A stretch of 64,000 nucleotides of DNA from Alcaligenaceae bacterium (GTDB taxonomy: Bacteria; Pseudomonadota; Gammaproteobacteria; Burkholderiales; Burkholderiaceae_B), in the NCBI GenBank assembly GCA_013416395.1, contig JACCEP010000018.1, positions 1-64,000 on the forward strand, in the 5' to 3' direction. Below the pieces are notes generated by a model. It saw only the letters and a list, made by a program, of their open reading frames with translations, did not search any database and was not told where the DNA came from. Made by a program: the position numbers and the translations under genes. Below, in pieces: positions 48,168 to 56,954 of the stretch. Every line of letters begins with the position of its first letter. Position 1 is the stretch's first letter.

Positions 48168-48182
48168 TGAGAATTAATTACA
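48168..48182. promoter_or_regulatory. Fur-like box upstream of the ECF sigma gene
   Basis: TGAGAATTAATTACA resembles the 7-1-7 Fur core (TGATAAT-N-ATTATCA) with 6 and 5 of 7 matches. It is about 50 bases before the sigma-factor start and near a possible -10 (TTTATACT). AT-rich context makes chance matches likely. Confidence 0.4.
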
Positions 48183-48230
48183 TATGTGATTTTTTTATAC
48201 TTTTGGTTCTAGGTAAACGAGCTCGTACGT

Positions 48231-48803
48231 ATGTTACGTGCTGGCTTCTTCAGAGAGCTCCTCTTGACCGGAAACCCACAGATCCTATATCAAAAGCACG
48301 CCGCCGAAATCAATAGTTATTTGCGCCGGTGCGGCCACAGCCGTGACGACGCAGAAGATCTGACGCAAGAAGTGTTTACACGTTTATTGGGTACAGCGCG
48401 CCCACTTCACAGGCATCATCTTCGGGCCTATCTTTATACGGTTGCACGAAATCTATCCACTGACGTGTACCGTCGACAGCAGATTGCCCCAGTTTCTTAC
48501 GTGCCCCAAGAGCACTATTGCGACGTTCCCGACCCCACACCATCACTTGATCGCGTCGTTTGTGGGCGGCAGCAATTGATGACGGTACACAATGCGCTCG
48601 CAGCCCTGCCTGTTAACACTCGCCACGCCTTTGAGCTGTATCACTTCAGTGATCTCACCATTGCTGAGGTCGCGGCAAAACTAAACCTTTCCATCTCACG
48701 CGCCTGGTTACTGGTTAAGCGGGCCAACCTTCACGTGCACGCCAGCTTGCACAAACGCGCAGTAGGGCATAACGAACGAAATTCGCAGCCCTCGCCCTTA
48801 TGA
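48231..48803 (+). CDS. FecI-type ECF RNA polymerase sigma factor
   Basis: A 190-residue sigma-70 family factor. Region 2 covers about residues 22-85 (YLRRCGHSRDDAEDLTQEVFTRLL, AYLYTVARNLSTDVYRR) and region 4 about 115-170 (LAALPVNTRHAFELYHFSDLTIAEVAAKLNLSISRAWLLV). It belongs to the iron-starvation group that directs transcription of TonB-dependent receptor genes. The usual FecR anti-sigma gene is not adjacent on either side. The receptor gene follows after 156 bases on the same strand. Confidence 0.92.
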   Translation: MLRAGFFRELLLTGNPQILYQKHAAEINSYLRRCGHSRDDAEDLTQEVFTRLLGTARPLHRHHLRAYLYTVARNLSTDVYRRQQIAPVSYVPQEHYCDVPDPTPSLDRVVCGRQQLMTVHNALAALPVNTRHAFELYHFSDLTIAEVAAKLNLSISRAWLLVKRANLHVHASLHKRAVGHNERNSQPSPL

Positions 48804-48959
48804 ATCAGGGGAGAAGAGTCCGCAGTTAATTTTTGCTGGAACTTGCGCACTTATAGTGGAGAAAATTATCCACCCTCGTTCGTTTCATCCTCAAGGCCCT
48901 GTAAGGCGATAGTTTTCAGCATCGCGTGATCAGGGTTGTTGCAACACACCGGGGATACG

Positions 48960-51878
48960 ATGAAATCAAACCGCAAAATCAAGCGGGCAAAGACCGCCCG
49001 TCGCCTGCGTCCTATCGCTCTTTTACTAAGCCCAATTTTTACTTCACTGGCTATTGTGTCGACAGCCTACGGGCAGTCCTCCCCAACCATAGCGTTCAAA
49101 ATCCCTCCGGGCTCGTTGTCCGACGCAATCGATGCGTTTGGCCAGCAGGCAGGGCTGCGCATCTCATATCCAAAAAGCCTTGCAGCCGGAAAGCAGTCGG
49201 CTGGCATTACGGGCCAGGTCTCAGCCACGCAAGCTCTGGCGAGCATTCTTGAAGGCTCAGGCCTCTCGTATAGTTATTCAAATACCAATACGATTTTCAT
49301 CCGCAGCAGTGAGAGCAACACCGCTCGTAACAGCGGCAGTGAGCGCGCTGACAGCAACAGCAGCGACAGCGATAGCCGCTCCGACAACGCCAACAGTGGC
49401 ACCAGCAGGAACATCACCACCGATACAAGCAACGTCAACGACGGAACCGGTCGAAACAACGACAGACCCGCTACAGCCACCACTCGTTCCACCAGTGTGG
49501 CCAGCCCATTGAGTGGCACCATGGGTGACCACCTCACGCTAGACACCATTACTGTCAAAGGCAAATTAGAGCTAGACCCCGCCGACGAGCCATACCGCAC
49601 ACCTGGCTCCAGCGCGTACCTGTCCAGCGAGGATATCGAGCGTTTCCGCGGCACATCTGTAGGCGACTTCCTCTCCGGCATTCCCGGTGTCATGAATGCC
49701 GACAGCCGCAACTCCGGTGCGGTTGATGTCAATATACGCGGCATGCAGGGGCAGGGTAGGGTGCCTGTGCTTGTTGACGGTGCTACACAGGAAACTGCTA
49801 TATGGCAGGGATATAACGGTGCTACCCCGCGTACCTATATTGATCCTGATTTCATCGGTTCAATATCGATCGAAAAAGGTATTAGCTCGGCTCCAGACGC
49901 CACTGGCGCAACGGGTGGCGTTGTACGCGCTTCCATTATTGGCGTCGATGACATTTTGCTGCCAGGTAAAACCTACGGCATACGGCTTAAAGGCGGGCTT
50001 ACGACTAATAGCTCTCGGGTGCCCACGGCAGGCACTGAGGGTGGGTGGAATAGTCTAACTACCGACTTAAAGGTTTATGGCGGTGCCTTGCCTCCAGACG
50101 ATTTGGTCTTCCATTCCCGCGGAATGCGTCGCCCACCATTGTTTAAACCCACCGGTGGATCCGGCAGTATGGTGGTAGCTACGACAACCGATTACATAGA
50201 CTTCGTCGCGGGTTTTGTGCGGCGAGAAAATGGTAATTATCATGCGGGAAGGCATGGGGGCGGCAGTGCGCATCTCGTCGCTGAGCGGAATCCCAGGTTT
50301 GGGAATTTACAAGTAGGTAATGGAGGTTTAAGTGATTACCGAGCCGGTGAAGAAATACTCAACACTTCTCTTGACAATAAATCATGGATGTTGAAGGCGA
50401 CAGTCAAACTTGTGCCTTCACAAAGTCTTGAGTTGGGCTATCGGAAGTATTTAAGCGACTACGGTCATCTACTTTCTTCCAGACTTTTTGGTGCACCTTA
50501 TCAAAGCTGGTTGAGTTCGATCGACCTCGACACATACACAGCTCGCTACCGTTGGAAACCGCAGGATAATAATTTAGTTGATCTTAGAATTGATGCTTAT
50601 CTGTCTGCGGTGGATAACCGCATTAACGTCCTGGACTTGATTGAGTCACAGGTTGGCAGTGGTAGCAATCAGCATACGGTCAAGACGTTCCACCCATTTT
50701 ATCAGTGGACCGAATCAAAACGCTGGGGTGCACGGGCTTCCAACACGTCGCATTTCAAGGGGGGAGCTGGTGATTTTACGCTGAGCTACGGTGCAGCATT
50801 TGTGCGTGAAGATACAGGTCTGCCTAGCGGTGTTGACCGAAACTACTATATTTCGATGGTAGGGGGTGGTGCACCGAGGGAGGGGTGGCGTGAGGAAGGC
50901 AGCGGCTTTGCAAAACTTGACTGGCAACCTTATAAGTGGCTTACGGCTAGTGCAAGCACGCGTTATTCGCACTTTACTACTTTGGACAACTACTTTGCCA
51001 GAACAACAAAATTTAGACGCCAAGATGGTGGTTGGTCGCCGATTTTTAGCCTAATGGTGGAGCCGCATGACGGATTTCAAGTTTATACAAAGTTTGGTAA
51101 AGCAGTGCGCGCGCCCAGTATTTTTGAGTCACTTACTGGTACTTCACTTTATGACACTGTAGAGGACAACAACCTCAAGCTTGAGCGAGCACGCAATCTG
51201 GAAATTGGGGCCAATTTCGTCAAGAAGGACGCATGGCGGAGCGGCGACAAGTTGCGTATCCACGCAGCCTATTTCAATAATCATATTGATGATTACCTGA
51301 CGCGGGTTGGGAAGGCTCGCGAGATACTTGGAAGGCCGGGAAGATATATCGAAATGCTGGCGCGAGCCAATCTTGATTACGCTGAGATGCGCGGCTTGGA
51401 GGCTTCCATGGATTACGATACAGGTCGCTATTTTGGGAGCATTGGTTGGAGTCATTACACTCACGTTATGTTCTGCGCCCGGAAGGGAGTGCTTTTAGCC
51501 ACAGAACCTATCTGCCAGGCAGGAGGACTTCCACACAGTTATTCGCTGCAACAGGTGCCGCCGCGAAACACGGTTGCATTGAAAGTTGGTGCCCGTCTGC
51601 TGGAGAAAAAGCTGGAGATAGGTTCCAGGGCGAGTTATATAGGTAGTCGCTTTGCGCCAGGTATTGGCAGGAACATTGGCGTATCAGGGGTGGTGCCCTC
51701 CCGCTGGAAGCCATACACCATGATTGATGTTTATTCGAGCTACAAGCTTAACGATAACGTTAGCTTCGATCTTGCCATAGACAATCTGACTGACCGTTAT
51801 TACATGGATGCGCTCAATGCCGCTCAGATGCCAGCCCCGGGCCGTACCATTCGCGGCAACGTCACCATAACGTTTTGA
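48960..51878 (+). CDS. TonB-dependent receptor with N-terminal STN signalling domain (HphR/heme-receptor-like)
   Basis: A 972-residue outer-membrane receptor. A signal peptide ends near AYG (residue 38). An STN domain follows (about 43-113, FKIPPGSLSDAIDAFGQQAG, GLRISYPKSLAAGKQ). A Ser/Asn/Asp/Thr-rich linker of about 70 residues (115-188) leads to a TonB-box-like LDTITVKG, the plug (LSSEDIERFRGTSVGDFLSG, DVNIRGMQGQGRVPVLVDG) and the barrel. VRAPSIFE and NNLKLERARNLEIG correspond to the FRAP/NPNL region of heme receptors. It ends with aromatic ITF, as outer-membrane proteins do. It probably takes up heme from the hemophore encoded downstream. GGGGA precedes the ATG. Confidence 0.92.
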   Translation: MKSNRKIKRAKTARRLRPIALLLSPIFTSLAIVSTAYGQSSPTIAFKIPPGSLSDAIDAFGQQAGLRISYPKSLAAGKQSAGITGQVSATQALASILEGSGLSYSYSNTNTIFIRSSESNTARNSGSERADSNSSDSDSRSDNANSGTSRNITTDTSNVNDGTGRNNDRPATATTRSTSVASPLSGTMGDHLTLDTITVKGKLELDPADEPYRTPGSSAYLSSEDIERFRGTSVGDFLSGIPGVMNADSRNSGAVDVNIRGMQGQGRVPVLVDGATQETAIWQGYNGATPRTYIDPDFIGSISIEKGISSAPDATGATGGVVRASIIGVDDILLPGKTYGIRLKGGLTTNSSRVPTAGTEGGWNSLTTDLKVYGGALPPDDLVFHSRGMRRPPLFKPTGGSGSMVVATTTDYIDFVAGFVRRENGNYHAGRHGGGSAHLVAERNPRFGNLQVGNGGLSDYRAGEEILNTSLDNKSWMLKATVKLVPSQSLELGYRKYLSDYGHLLSSRLFGAPYQSWLSSIDLDTYTARYRWKPQDNNLVDLRIDAYLSAVDNRINVLDLIESQVGSGSNQHTVKTFHPFYQWTESKRWGARASNTSHFKGGAGDFTLSYGAAFVREDTGLPSGVDRNYYISMVGGGAPREGWREEGSGFAKLDWQPYKWLTASASTRYSHFTTLDNYFARTTKFRRQDGGWSPIFSLMVEPHDGFQVYTKFGKAVRAPSIFESLTGTSLYDTVEDNNLKLERARNLEIGANFVKKDAWRSGDKLRIHAAYFNNHIDDYLTRVGKAREILGRPGRYIEMLARANLDYAEMRGLEASMDYDTGRYFGSIGWSHYTHVMFCARKGVLLATEPICQAGGLPHSYSLQQVPPRNTVALKVGARLLEKKLEIGSRASYIGSRFAPGIGRNIGVSGVVPSRWKPYTMIDVYSSYKLNDNVSFDLAIDNLTDRYYMDALNAAQMPAPGRTIRGNVTITF

Positions 51879-52194
51879 CTGTGCGGATCGTAAAGAGATG
51901 CTCCTGCACTGTAAAACCGCCGTCTTTAGGCTTTGGTTACATCGAAAAGCGGCCTTGCCGTGAGGAGCTCCAAGTCGCCTGCTGCGATCACATGCCATAT
52001 TCATAGGTAGACAAAAACATCTTATTGCAAATGAGATACGTTCTTATTTAAAATACATCCCATGCAGGTCGCACCAGGCGCACTCGGTGTCATCCACGGT
52101 AAGGCCTGCTGTACTTCTTGGTCGCTTCGCGCCATATAACGGGGGTTCTTATGAGGCGTGTGTTCTGTTTTAACTTCATTTGCAAGGAGCTATT
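51879..52194. other. Intergenic region upstream of the hemophilin-like gene
   Basis: About 315 bases holding a Fur-like box (52029-52049) and the leader of the cargo gene with an AAGGAG site. No gene is visible. Confidence 0.55.
52029..52049. promoter_or_regulatory. Fur-like box upstream of the hemophilin-like gene
   Basis: AAATGAGATACGTTCTTATT plus one T forms an imperfect dyad (AAATGAGAT against AAATAAGAA, 7 of 9 matching), resembling Fur sites of the AAATGAGAAT type in Bordetella relatives. It lies about 145 bases before the start codon. Confidence 0.5.
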
Positions 52195-52992
52195 ATGAAT
52201 GGCGCTTTGAGAAAAGTAGTACTGACGCTTGCCGTTTCCGGCATGGCCAGCATGGCCGGTATGGCGCAGGCCGAAGTGGTATCGGGTCTAAGCTACTCTG
52301 ATGCTGGCGGCATACGTGTCGGGGCATCTACCTATCCTAGAGATGATCGTGGCAAACCGGGTGCTGGCGTAGATGGCCAGTTACGTGGTGCAATCGCTGC
52401 AACGTCGCATTTCGCTAATGCTGCGTTTAAAGACGATACTGGTGTTTATAACCACAGCGGTCGCCTGATCGTAGCGGCTGGCGCGCCATCGTCCGGTCCT
52501 CAAGACCACAGCAAACTCGGCGTATGGTCGTTCGCCCAAGCGGGTAGCCATGATGTTTGGTTTGGTGAATGGAGTGCAGAGTCCGCTACGGGCGATGTAG
52601 GTACCAAAACTCCAGGCACACATACGGTTTGGTATGTGGGTGAAAACGACGATGTCGCCAGCACCTTGCCTACCGACGCACCCGTTCGCTGTACCGTGCG
52701 CTCTATCAATAACTACACCGGCTCAGCGCTGCCCACCAGCACGCTTACGGCTAACTTCGATACCGGTGTAGCGCGTTCGCGAGGCGATATTCGCTTTAGC
52801 CGAGGCGAGATCAGCACGGTTGATAAAGACGTGCGTCTGGCTGCTAGTAACGTCCGCGTGACAAGCAGCGGTGGCACAGGCGGTAGCCTCGAAGGTAAGT
52901 TCTTCGGCACAGGCGCCGCAGCGGTTGCCGGCATTGTTAAGTTCGCAGACCGCGATCGCGACACTGCCTTCGGCGGAACCAAAACTCGCTAA
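52195..52992 (+). CDS. Slam-dependent secreted hemophilin-like protein (HphA family)
   Basis: A 265-residue exported protein. The signal peptide (RKVVLTLAVSGMASMAGMAQA) has no lipobox, so the product should be released rather than lipid-anchored. The N-terminal part (GLSYSDAGGIRVG, SKLGVWSFAQAGSHDVWFGE) is the ligand-binding handle, and HTVWYVGENDDVASTLPT is a family phrase. The C-terminal part (SLEGKFFGTGAAAVAGIVKF, DTAFGGTKTR) is the small TbpB-type beta-barrel that Slam recognises. Hemophilins bind heme and hand it to a TonB-dependent receptor. AAGGAG precedes the ATG. The call rests on remembered family features, not a search. Confidence 0.78.
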   Translation: MNGALRKVVLTLAVSGMASMAGMAQAEVVSGLSYSDAGGIRVGASTYPRDDRGKPGAGVDGQLRGAIAATSHFANAAFKDDTGVYNHSGRLIVAAGAPSSGPQDHSKLGVWSFAQAGSHDVWFGEWSAESATGDVGTKTPGTHTVWYVGENDDVASTLPTDAPVRCTVRSINNYTGSALPTSTLTANFDTGVARSRGDIRFSRGEISTVDKDVRLAASNVRVTSSGGTGGSLEGKFFGTGAAAVAGIVKFADRDRDTAFGGTKTR

Positions 52993-53068
52993 GTAAAAGG
53001 GGCGCAGTCTTGTGGCTGCGTCTCTTTACTGCACATTGATACGTGCATCTCCTAAATGATGTTGCTAG

Positions 53069-53101
53069 AACAAGGGCTTGCTTCGGCAAGCCCTTGTTTG
53101 C
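53069..53101 (+). terminator. Perfect hairpin between the cargo and Slam genes
   Basis: A 13-base perfect stem (AACAAGGGCTTGC with GCAAGCCCTTGTT) closes a TTCG tetraloop and is followed by TTG. It looks like a rho-independent terminator with a short T-tract, 77 bases past the cargo stop codon and 84 before the Slam ATG. It would allow much cargo mRNA and little read-through into the Slam gene. Confidence 0.8.
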
Positions 53102-53184
53102 TGCGACCCATCTTATTGTGCTTTGCGGCGATCTCAAATCGCGTACTGTCAGCACGCCATCTATTTTCAGCATATTCAGGTCTC

Positions 53185-54660
53185 ATGAAAAACGTTTACT
53201 TGCCCTCTCTTTTTTTGGCAGGCGCGCTTGGTGCTGTGCCCGTGTTTGCACAGTCAGTTGACGATACTCGCCAAGTCTTGCGACAGCGCACTGAGCAACA
53301 GGCTGTAGAGCGTGGGCTTCAAGATAATTCTTTTGTTAAACCGGTGCCGCAGCCTCCAGCCTCACAAGTAGATAATCAACCACAAAGTGCAGAACAAAGT
53401 ACTTCAGAGTTGGGCCAGGCACTCTATTTGTCGCTACAACATCGCCAGTGGATGACGGCGCGCTCGCTGCTGGCACAGTATCTGACCCTATCTGATCGTG
53501 ACCCGCTACTGGTTTATTACACGCAAGGTTTGCTTGCCCGGGCAGACGGCAAGCTAGGGCAGGCTGAGGATCAGTTTCGTGCACTGTTGGCTTTGCAGCC
53601 CACGTTTCTTCCGGCACGGCTTGAACTTGCCAGGGTTTTGTTTGAGAGCGCGCAAGACAGGGAGGCGTACCAATCATTTTCAGACATTGATGCATTTCTT
53701 GGTACAGCTGGCGCCGGTGCAGCGGGCATTAGAAGAACTGTCGCCACTTATCTTGATGCCCTTGAACGACGCAAGGCCTGGCGCACATCGATAAGCATGG
53801 GTATGCGTTGGTCTGATAATGTCAATCGTACATCTGCAAGTCGCACCTGCCTGGTTCCCGCTAGTCGCGGCCTATGTCTTATTGAGCGTGCGCTTCCCGA
53901 ACCTATTAAGGCATTCGGGCCAGAGTTTGCAGCCAGCACGCAGCGGCGCTTTCCGTTAGCAGGGCACCATGGTCTCTATGTACGTGCGCAGACTGACGGT
54001 AGTTGGTACCGAAATCACCGCGACTACAACGAAGCGTCGTTGTCTGCCGAGGCCGGCTATAGCTACCGTAATGCCAACCACCAAATTACCGTTGCGCCAA
54101 CGTATTCACATTACGCATGGGGTAAAAGCTCTTTTTACGATAGCTGGGGGCTAAATACAGGCTGGCGATACACACCCTCACGGCACTCTCTGGTTACGCT
54201 GCAGGCTGACTACACAAGCATGCAGTACCGCCAGCAGGCCTACGCTCGTTACTTCAACGGCCCTAACCGAAGTATCAGCGCTACCTATTATCGCGATCTG
54301 GACATGGGCTGGACGCTATTCGGCGGCCTTGATGTCGAAGACAGTCGCGCCAAGGCCAGTGTGCAAAGCTACCTTCAGCAAGGTGTGCGTCTGGGCGCAT
54401 CACTACAAACGCATGGTTTTACAGGCACTGCCTTGGCCACGCTCAGGCAACGCAGTTACCGTGCCTATAACCCCTTGCTCGAAGCCCGCCGCCGCGACCA
54501 TGAACAGAGCTACTCTCTTGTACTTTCCTCACCACGTTGGTCTGTGGCGGGCTTTGTTCCAAGCCTGACACTGCGCCACAACAAGGTGCGCAGCAACGTA
54601 GGTTGGCTGTATTCCTATGACCGCAATGTAGTTGCTGTGACGATGGAATATGTGATTTAA
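53185..54660 (+). CDS. Slam-family outer-membrane secretor (type XI secretion, DUF560)
   Basis: A 491-residue outer-membrane protein. A signal peptide (KNVYLPSLFLAGALGAVPVFA) is followed by a periplasmic TPR-type domain, about residues 70-200 (ALYLSLQHRQWMTARSLLAQ, ADGKLGQAEDQFRALLALQP, LARVLFESAQDREAY). A DUF560/Slam beta-barrel fills the rest (RTSISMGMRWSDNVNRTSAS, NHRDYNEASLSAEAGYSYR, WLYSYDRNVVAVTMEYVI). Slam proteins move lipoproteins and hemophilins to the cell surface. The ATG at 53185 was chosen at the signal peptide; the frame opens earlier at 53056 inside the hairpin region. The adjacent gene is the probable cargo. Confidence 0.88.
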   Translation: MKNVYLPSLFLAGALGAVPVFAQSVDDTRQVLRQRTEQQAVERGLQDNSFVKPVPQPPASQVDNQPQSAEQSTSELGQALYLSLQHRQWMTARSLLAQYLTLSDRDPLLVYYTQGLLARADGKLGQAEDQFRALLALQPTFLPARLELARVLFESAQDREAYQSFSDIDAFLGTAGAGAAGIRRTVATYLDALERRKAWRTSISMGMRWSDNVNRTSASRTCLVPASRGLCLIERALPEPIKAFGPEFAASTQRRFPLAGHHGLYVRAQTDGSWYRNHRDYNEASLSAEAGYSYRNANHQITVAPTYSHYAWGKSSFYDSWGLNTGWRYTPSRHSLVTLQADYTSMQYRQQAYARYFNGPNRSISATYYRDLDMGWTLFGGLDVEDSRAKASVQSYLQQGVRLGASLQTHGFTGTALATLRQRSYRAYNPLLEARRRDHEQSYSLVLSSPRWSVAGFVPSLTLRHNKVRSNVGWLYSYDRNVVAVTMEYVI

Positions 54661-54969
54661 CACGGATGTCGGGGGGGGCAGGTTCACGCCGCCTATTTTG
54701 ATGCACTGCGTGACCGAGTGCGGTGTGAACACACCTGCAAGTGACGCGTAATTAGGCTGCTGTTATGGACATTGCGCTTATGGCGAGTTCTGGTGACAGG
54801 TTTGCTGAGCAGGGTATAGGCCTTCAATAATGGGTGCAGTCAATCGCAGAGCGCAAAAATGGCACCTCCATTTTGTGTCTCTTGTGTATACAGACTTATC
54901 CGCATTGACAAGCCCTCCCGTGGTTGCTGATAATCGCGTCTTTGTTTTTATACTGAGCGGAGCGGTTTA
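54661..54969. other. Intergenic region before the peptide ABC transporter genes
   Basis: About 310 bases. A run of eight G (54671-54678) follows the Slam stop codon. The rest should contain the promoter of the binding-protein gene. No gene or clear operator was found. Confidence 0.45.
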
Positions 54970-56598
54970 ATGAAACCCCAATTAAGATTGGCCTTGTTTA
55001 CAGTCGGCACGAGTTTGGCTGTTGCCCTGGGCGGTATTTCGCAGGCGCAGACTTTAACCATCGCCCTGTCTTCCGAGCCGACGGCTGCTGATCCGCACTA
55101 TCACAAGCAGACCCAGAACGACGCACTGGCTGCGCACGTGTTCGAGTCTCTGATTAATCGTACTGCCGACATGAAGATGATCCCAGGTCTGGCGACGTCA
55201 TGGGAAAACGTTGACGATCTCACCTGGAAGCTAAAGCTGCGAGAGGGGGTAAACTTTTCCAACGGCAAACCCTTTACGGCTCAGGATGTGTTGTTTTCCA
55301 TTTGCCGCACATTGAATAACAAGGGCAATATTTCGGCGTCATACACGACGGTCACCAAGCTGCTCACAGATGTGCAGACACCCGATGACCATACCGTGAT
55401 TCTCAAGACTGCCGAGCCATTTCCGCTTATGCCTGCCGAGCTGGCGCGCCAACTGCCCGTCATCTGGAACGGTATAGTCGAACACGGCGCTCTTACATTC
55501 GCACCCAAGGAAGGCTGTGGCGTGACAGGCCCTTGGCCTGCTGTCGCTGACTTCAACAACGGAAAATTTGCGATTGGCACCGGCCCTTACACGCTCAAGT
55601 CATACGTAAAAGGCACGGGTATTGAACTGGAGCGCAACGAGAACTATTGGGGCACCAAGCCTGAGTGGAAAACCGTTAAGTTCGTGCCAGTGCCTAGCGC
55701 CGGCCCTCGCCTGACCGGGCTGCTTTCGGGAGACTTTGATGTCATCGAAAACCCGGCTGCGCGCGATCTGCCTCGCTTGAAAGATGGCGGGTTTGAATAT
55801 ATTGCCACACCATCCACACGTCTCGTGTTTTTCCAACCTGATATTGGGCGCGACACCAGCCCATTTGTTAAGGCGGCTGACGGCAAAAACCCACTGCAAG
55901 ATTTGCGCGTACGCAAGGCCATCAATATGGCTATAGACCGCAAGGTGATCCAGGATCGCATCATGGATGGCCTGTCTACTCCCGCTTATCAGTACATGCC
56001 TGATGGCATGTTTGGTGCTCTGCCTAATGCGCCGGAAATCAAGTACGACCCCGAAGGCGCGAAGAAGTTGTTGGCTGAGGCGGGCTACCCGGATGGCTTC
56101 GAGCTGACCCTGTCTTCGACCAATAATCGCTACGTCAATGATGGTCAGGTAACCCAGGCCGTTGCCCAGTACCTCTCGCGTATTGGCATCAAGGTGCATG
56201 TGGACGCCATGACGGCTTCGATTTACTTCCCCAAGCGTGCCAAGCGTGAGTTCAGTTTTGCTATGGGTGGCTGGCCGTCCGAAACGGGTGAAGCATCGGC
56301 ATTGTTTCAATTGTGGGTGGCTTCCACAGATGCGCCAAAGAGCTTGGGTACGAGCAACTATGGTGGTTTTTCGAATGCGGAATTCGATAAAGTCTATCGT
56401 CAGGCGATCATGACCGTAGATCCCGTCAAACGCGAAAAATTGCTGCAGCAGGCTACTCAAATCGCATTGGACAACGTGCCGCTGATTCCTTTGCACTTTG
56501 AGAGCAGTGTTTGGGGCTTCCGCAAAGGTCTAACTTACGAAGGCCGACGCGACCAATACACGCTGGCTATGTCGGTGCATCAGGCAGCCGGTAAATAG
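54970..56598 (+). CDS. Peptide-type ABC transporter substrate-binding protein (SBP_bac_5 family)
   Basis: A 542-residue periplasmic binding protein. The signal peptide (RLALFTVGTSLAVALGGISQAQ) leads into the family start (LTIALSSEPTAADPHYHKQT). Family blocks are visible: GLATSWENVDDLTWKLKLRE, DLRVRKAINMAIDRK and YDPEGAKKLLAEAGYPDGFE. It captures peptides or other small ligands such as glutathione or opines for the permeases encoded downstream. A strong hairpin follows the stop codon. Confidence 0.92.
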   Translation: MKPQLRLALFTVGTSLAVALGGISQAQTLTIALSSEPTAADPHYHKQTQNDALAAHVFESLINRTADMKMIPGLATSWENVDDLTWKLKLREGVNFSNGKPFTAQDVLFSICRTLNNKGNISASYTTVTKLLTDVQTPDDHTVILKTAEPFPLMPAELARQLPVIWNGIVEHGALTFAPKEGCGVTGPWPAVADFNNGKFAIGTGPYTLKSYVKGTGIELERNENYWGTKPEWKTVKFVPVPSAGPRLTGLLSGDFDVIENPAARDLPRLKDGGFEYIATPSTRLVFFQPDIGRDTSPFVKAADGKNPLQDLRVRKAINMAIDRKVIQDRIMDGLSTPAYQYMPDGMFGALPNAPEIKYDPEGAKKLLAEAGYPDGFELTLSSTNNRYVNDGQVTQAVAQYLSRIGIKVHVDAMTASIYFPKRAKREFSFAMGGWPSETGEASALFQLWVASTDAPKSLGTSNYGGFSNAEFDKVYRQAIMTVDPVKREKLLQQATQIALDNVPLIPLHFESSVWGFRKGLTYEGRRDQYTLAMSVHQAAGK

Positions 56599-56954
56599 CG
56601 CTACATACGCTTCTGTGCTCCCGCCCGCCTTATCGTGGGCGGGAGCATGTGTGAAATACGTATAGCAACTCTTTGGCATCATTAAACGAGTCGTGCATGA
56701 CCTGGTCACGAAGACAGAAGCTCATCACGACGCACGGTTGTCATCCCCTCCCGACCAGATTGTTTGCAGGATGGCCAGTCAGTAGTGCCACGCACTCACC
56801 ATAACGCTGTAACCGTCGTGGCTTTCGCTTGGCGGGATGCGGCAGGGCGTAACTGTGTTTAGATATGGCTCACATAACTGCCATTTCTTCCATCCAGTCA
56901 AACTGCAAGTTTGCGCCGTAAAGACTGTATTCATGACTATCAAGGCCTTTTAAC
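56599..56954. other. Gap between binding protein and permease genes
   Basis: About 355 bases without a gene. It contains the hairpin at 56616-56647 and then non-coding sequence leading to the permease GTG start. A separate promoter for the permease operon may lie here. Confidence 0.5.
56616..56647 (+). terminator. Intercistronic hairpin after the binding-protein gene
   Basis: An 11-base perfect GC-rich stem (TGCTCCCGCCC with GGGCGGGAGCA) encloses a 10-base loop, 17 bases past the stop codon. No T-tract follows, so it may protect the upstream mRNA end or attenuate read-through and need not be a classical terminator. Confidence 0.6.

Larger units (their letters stand above)
47828..48230. other. 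Divergent regulatory region between nrtA and the ECF sigma gene
   Basis: About 400 bases with no gene. The part near nrtA has a sigma-54 promoter and two NtrC-like sites (listed separately). The part near the sigma gene is AT-rich with a Fur-like motif and a possible promoter. Confidence 0.7.
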
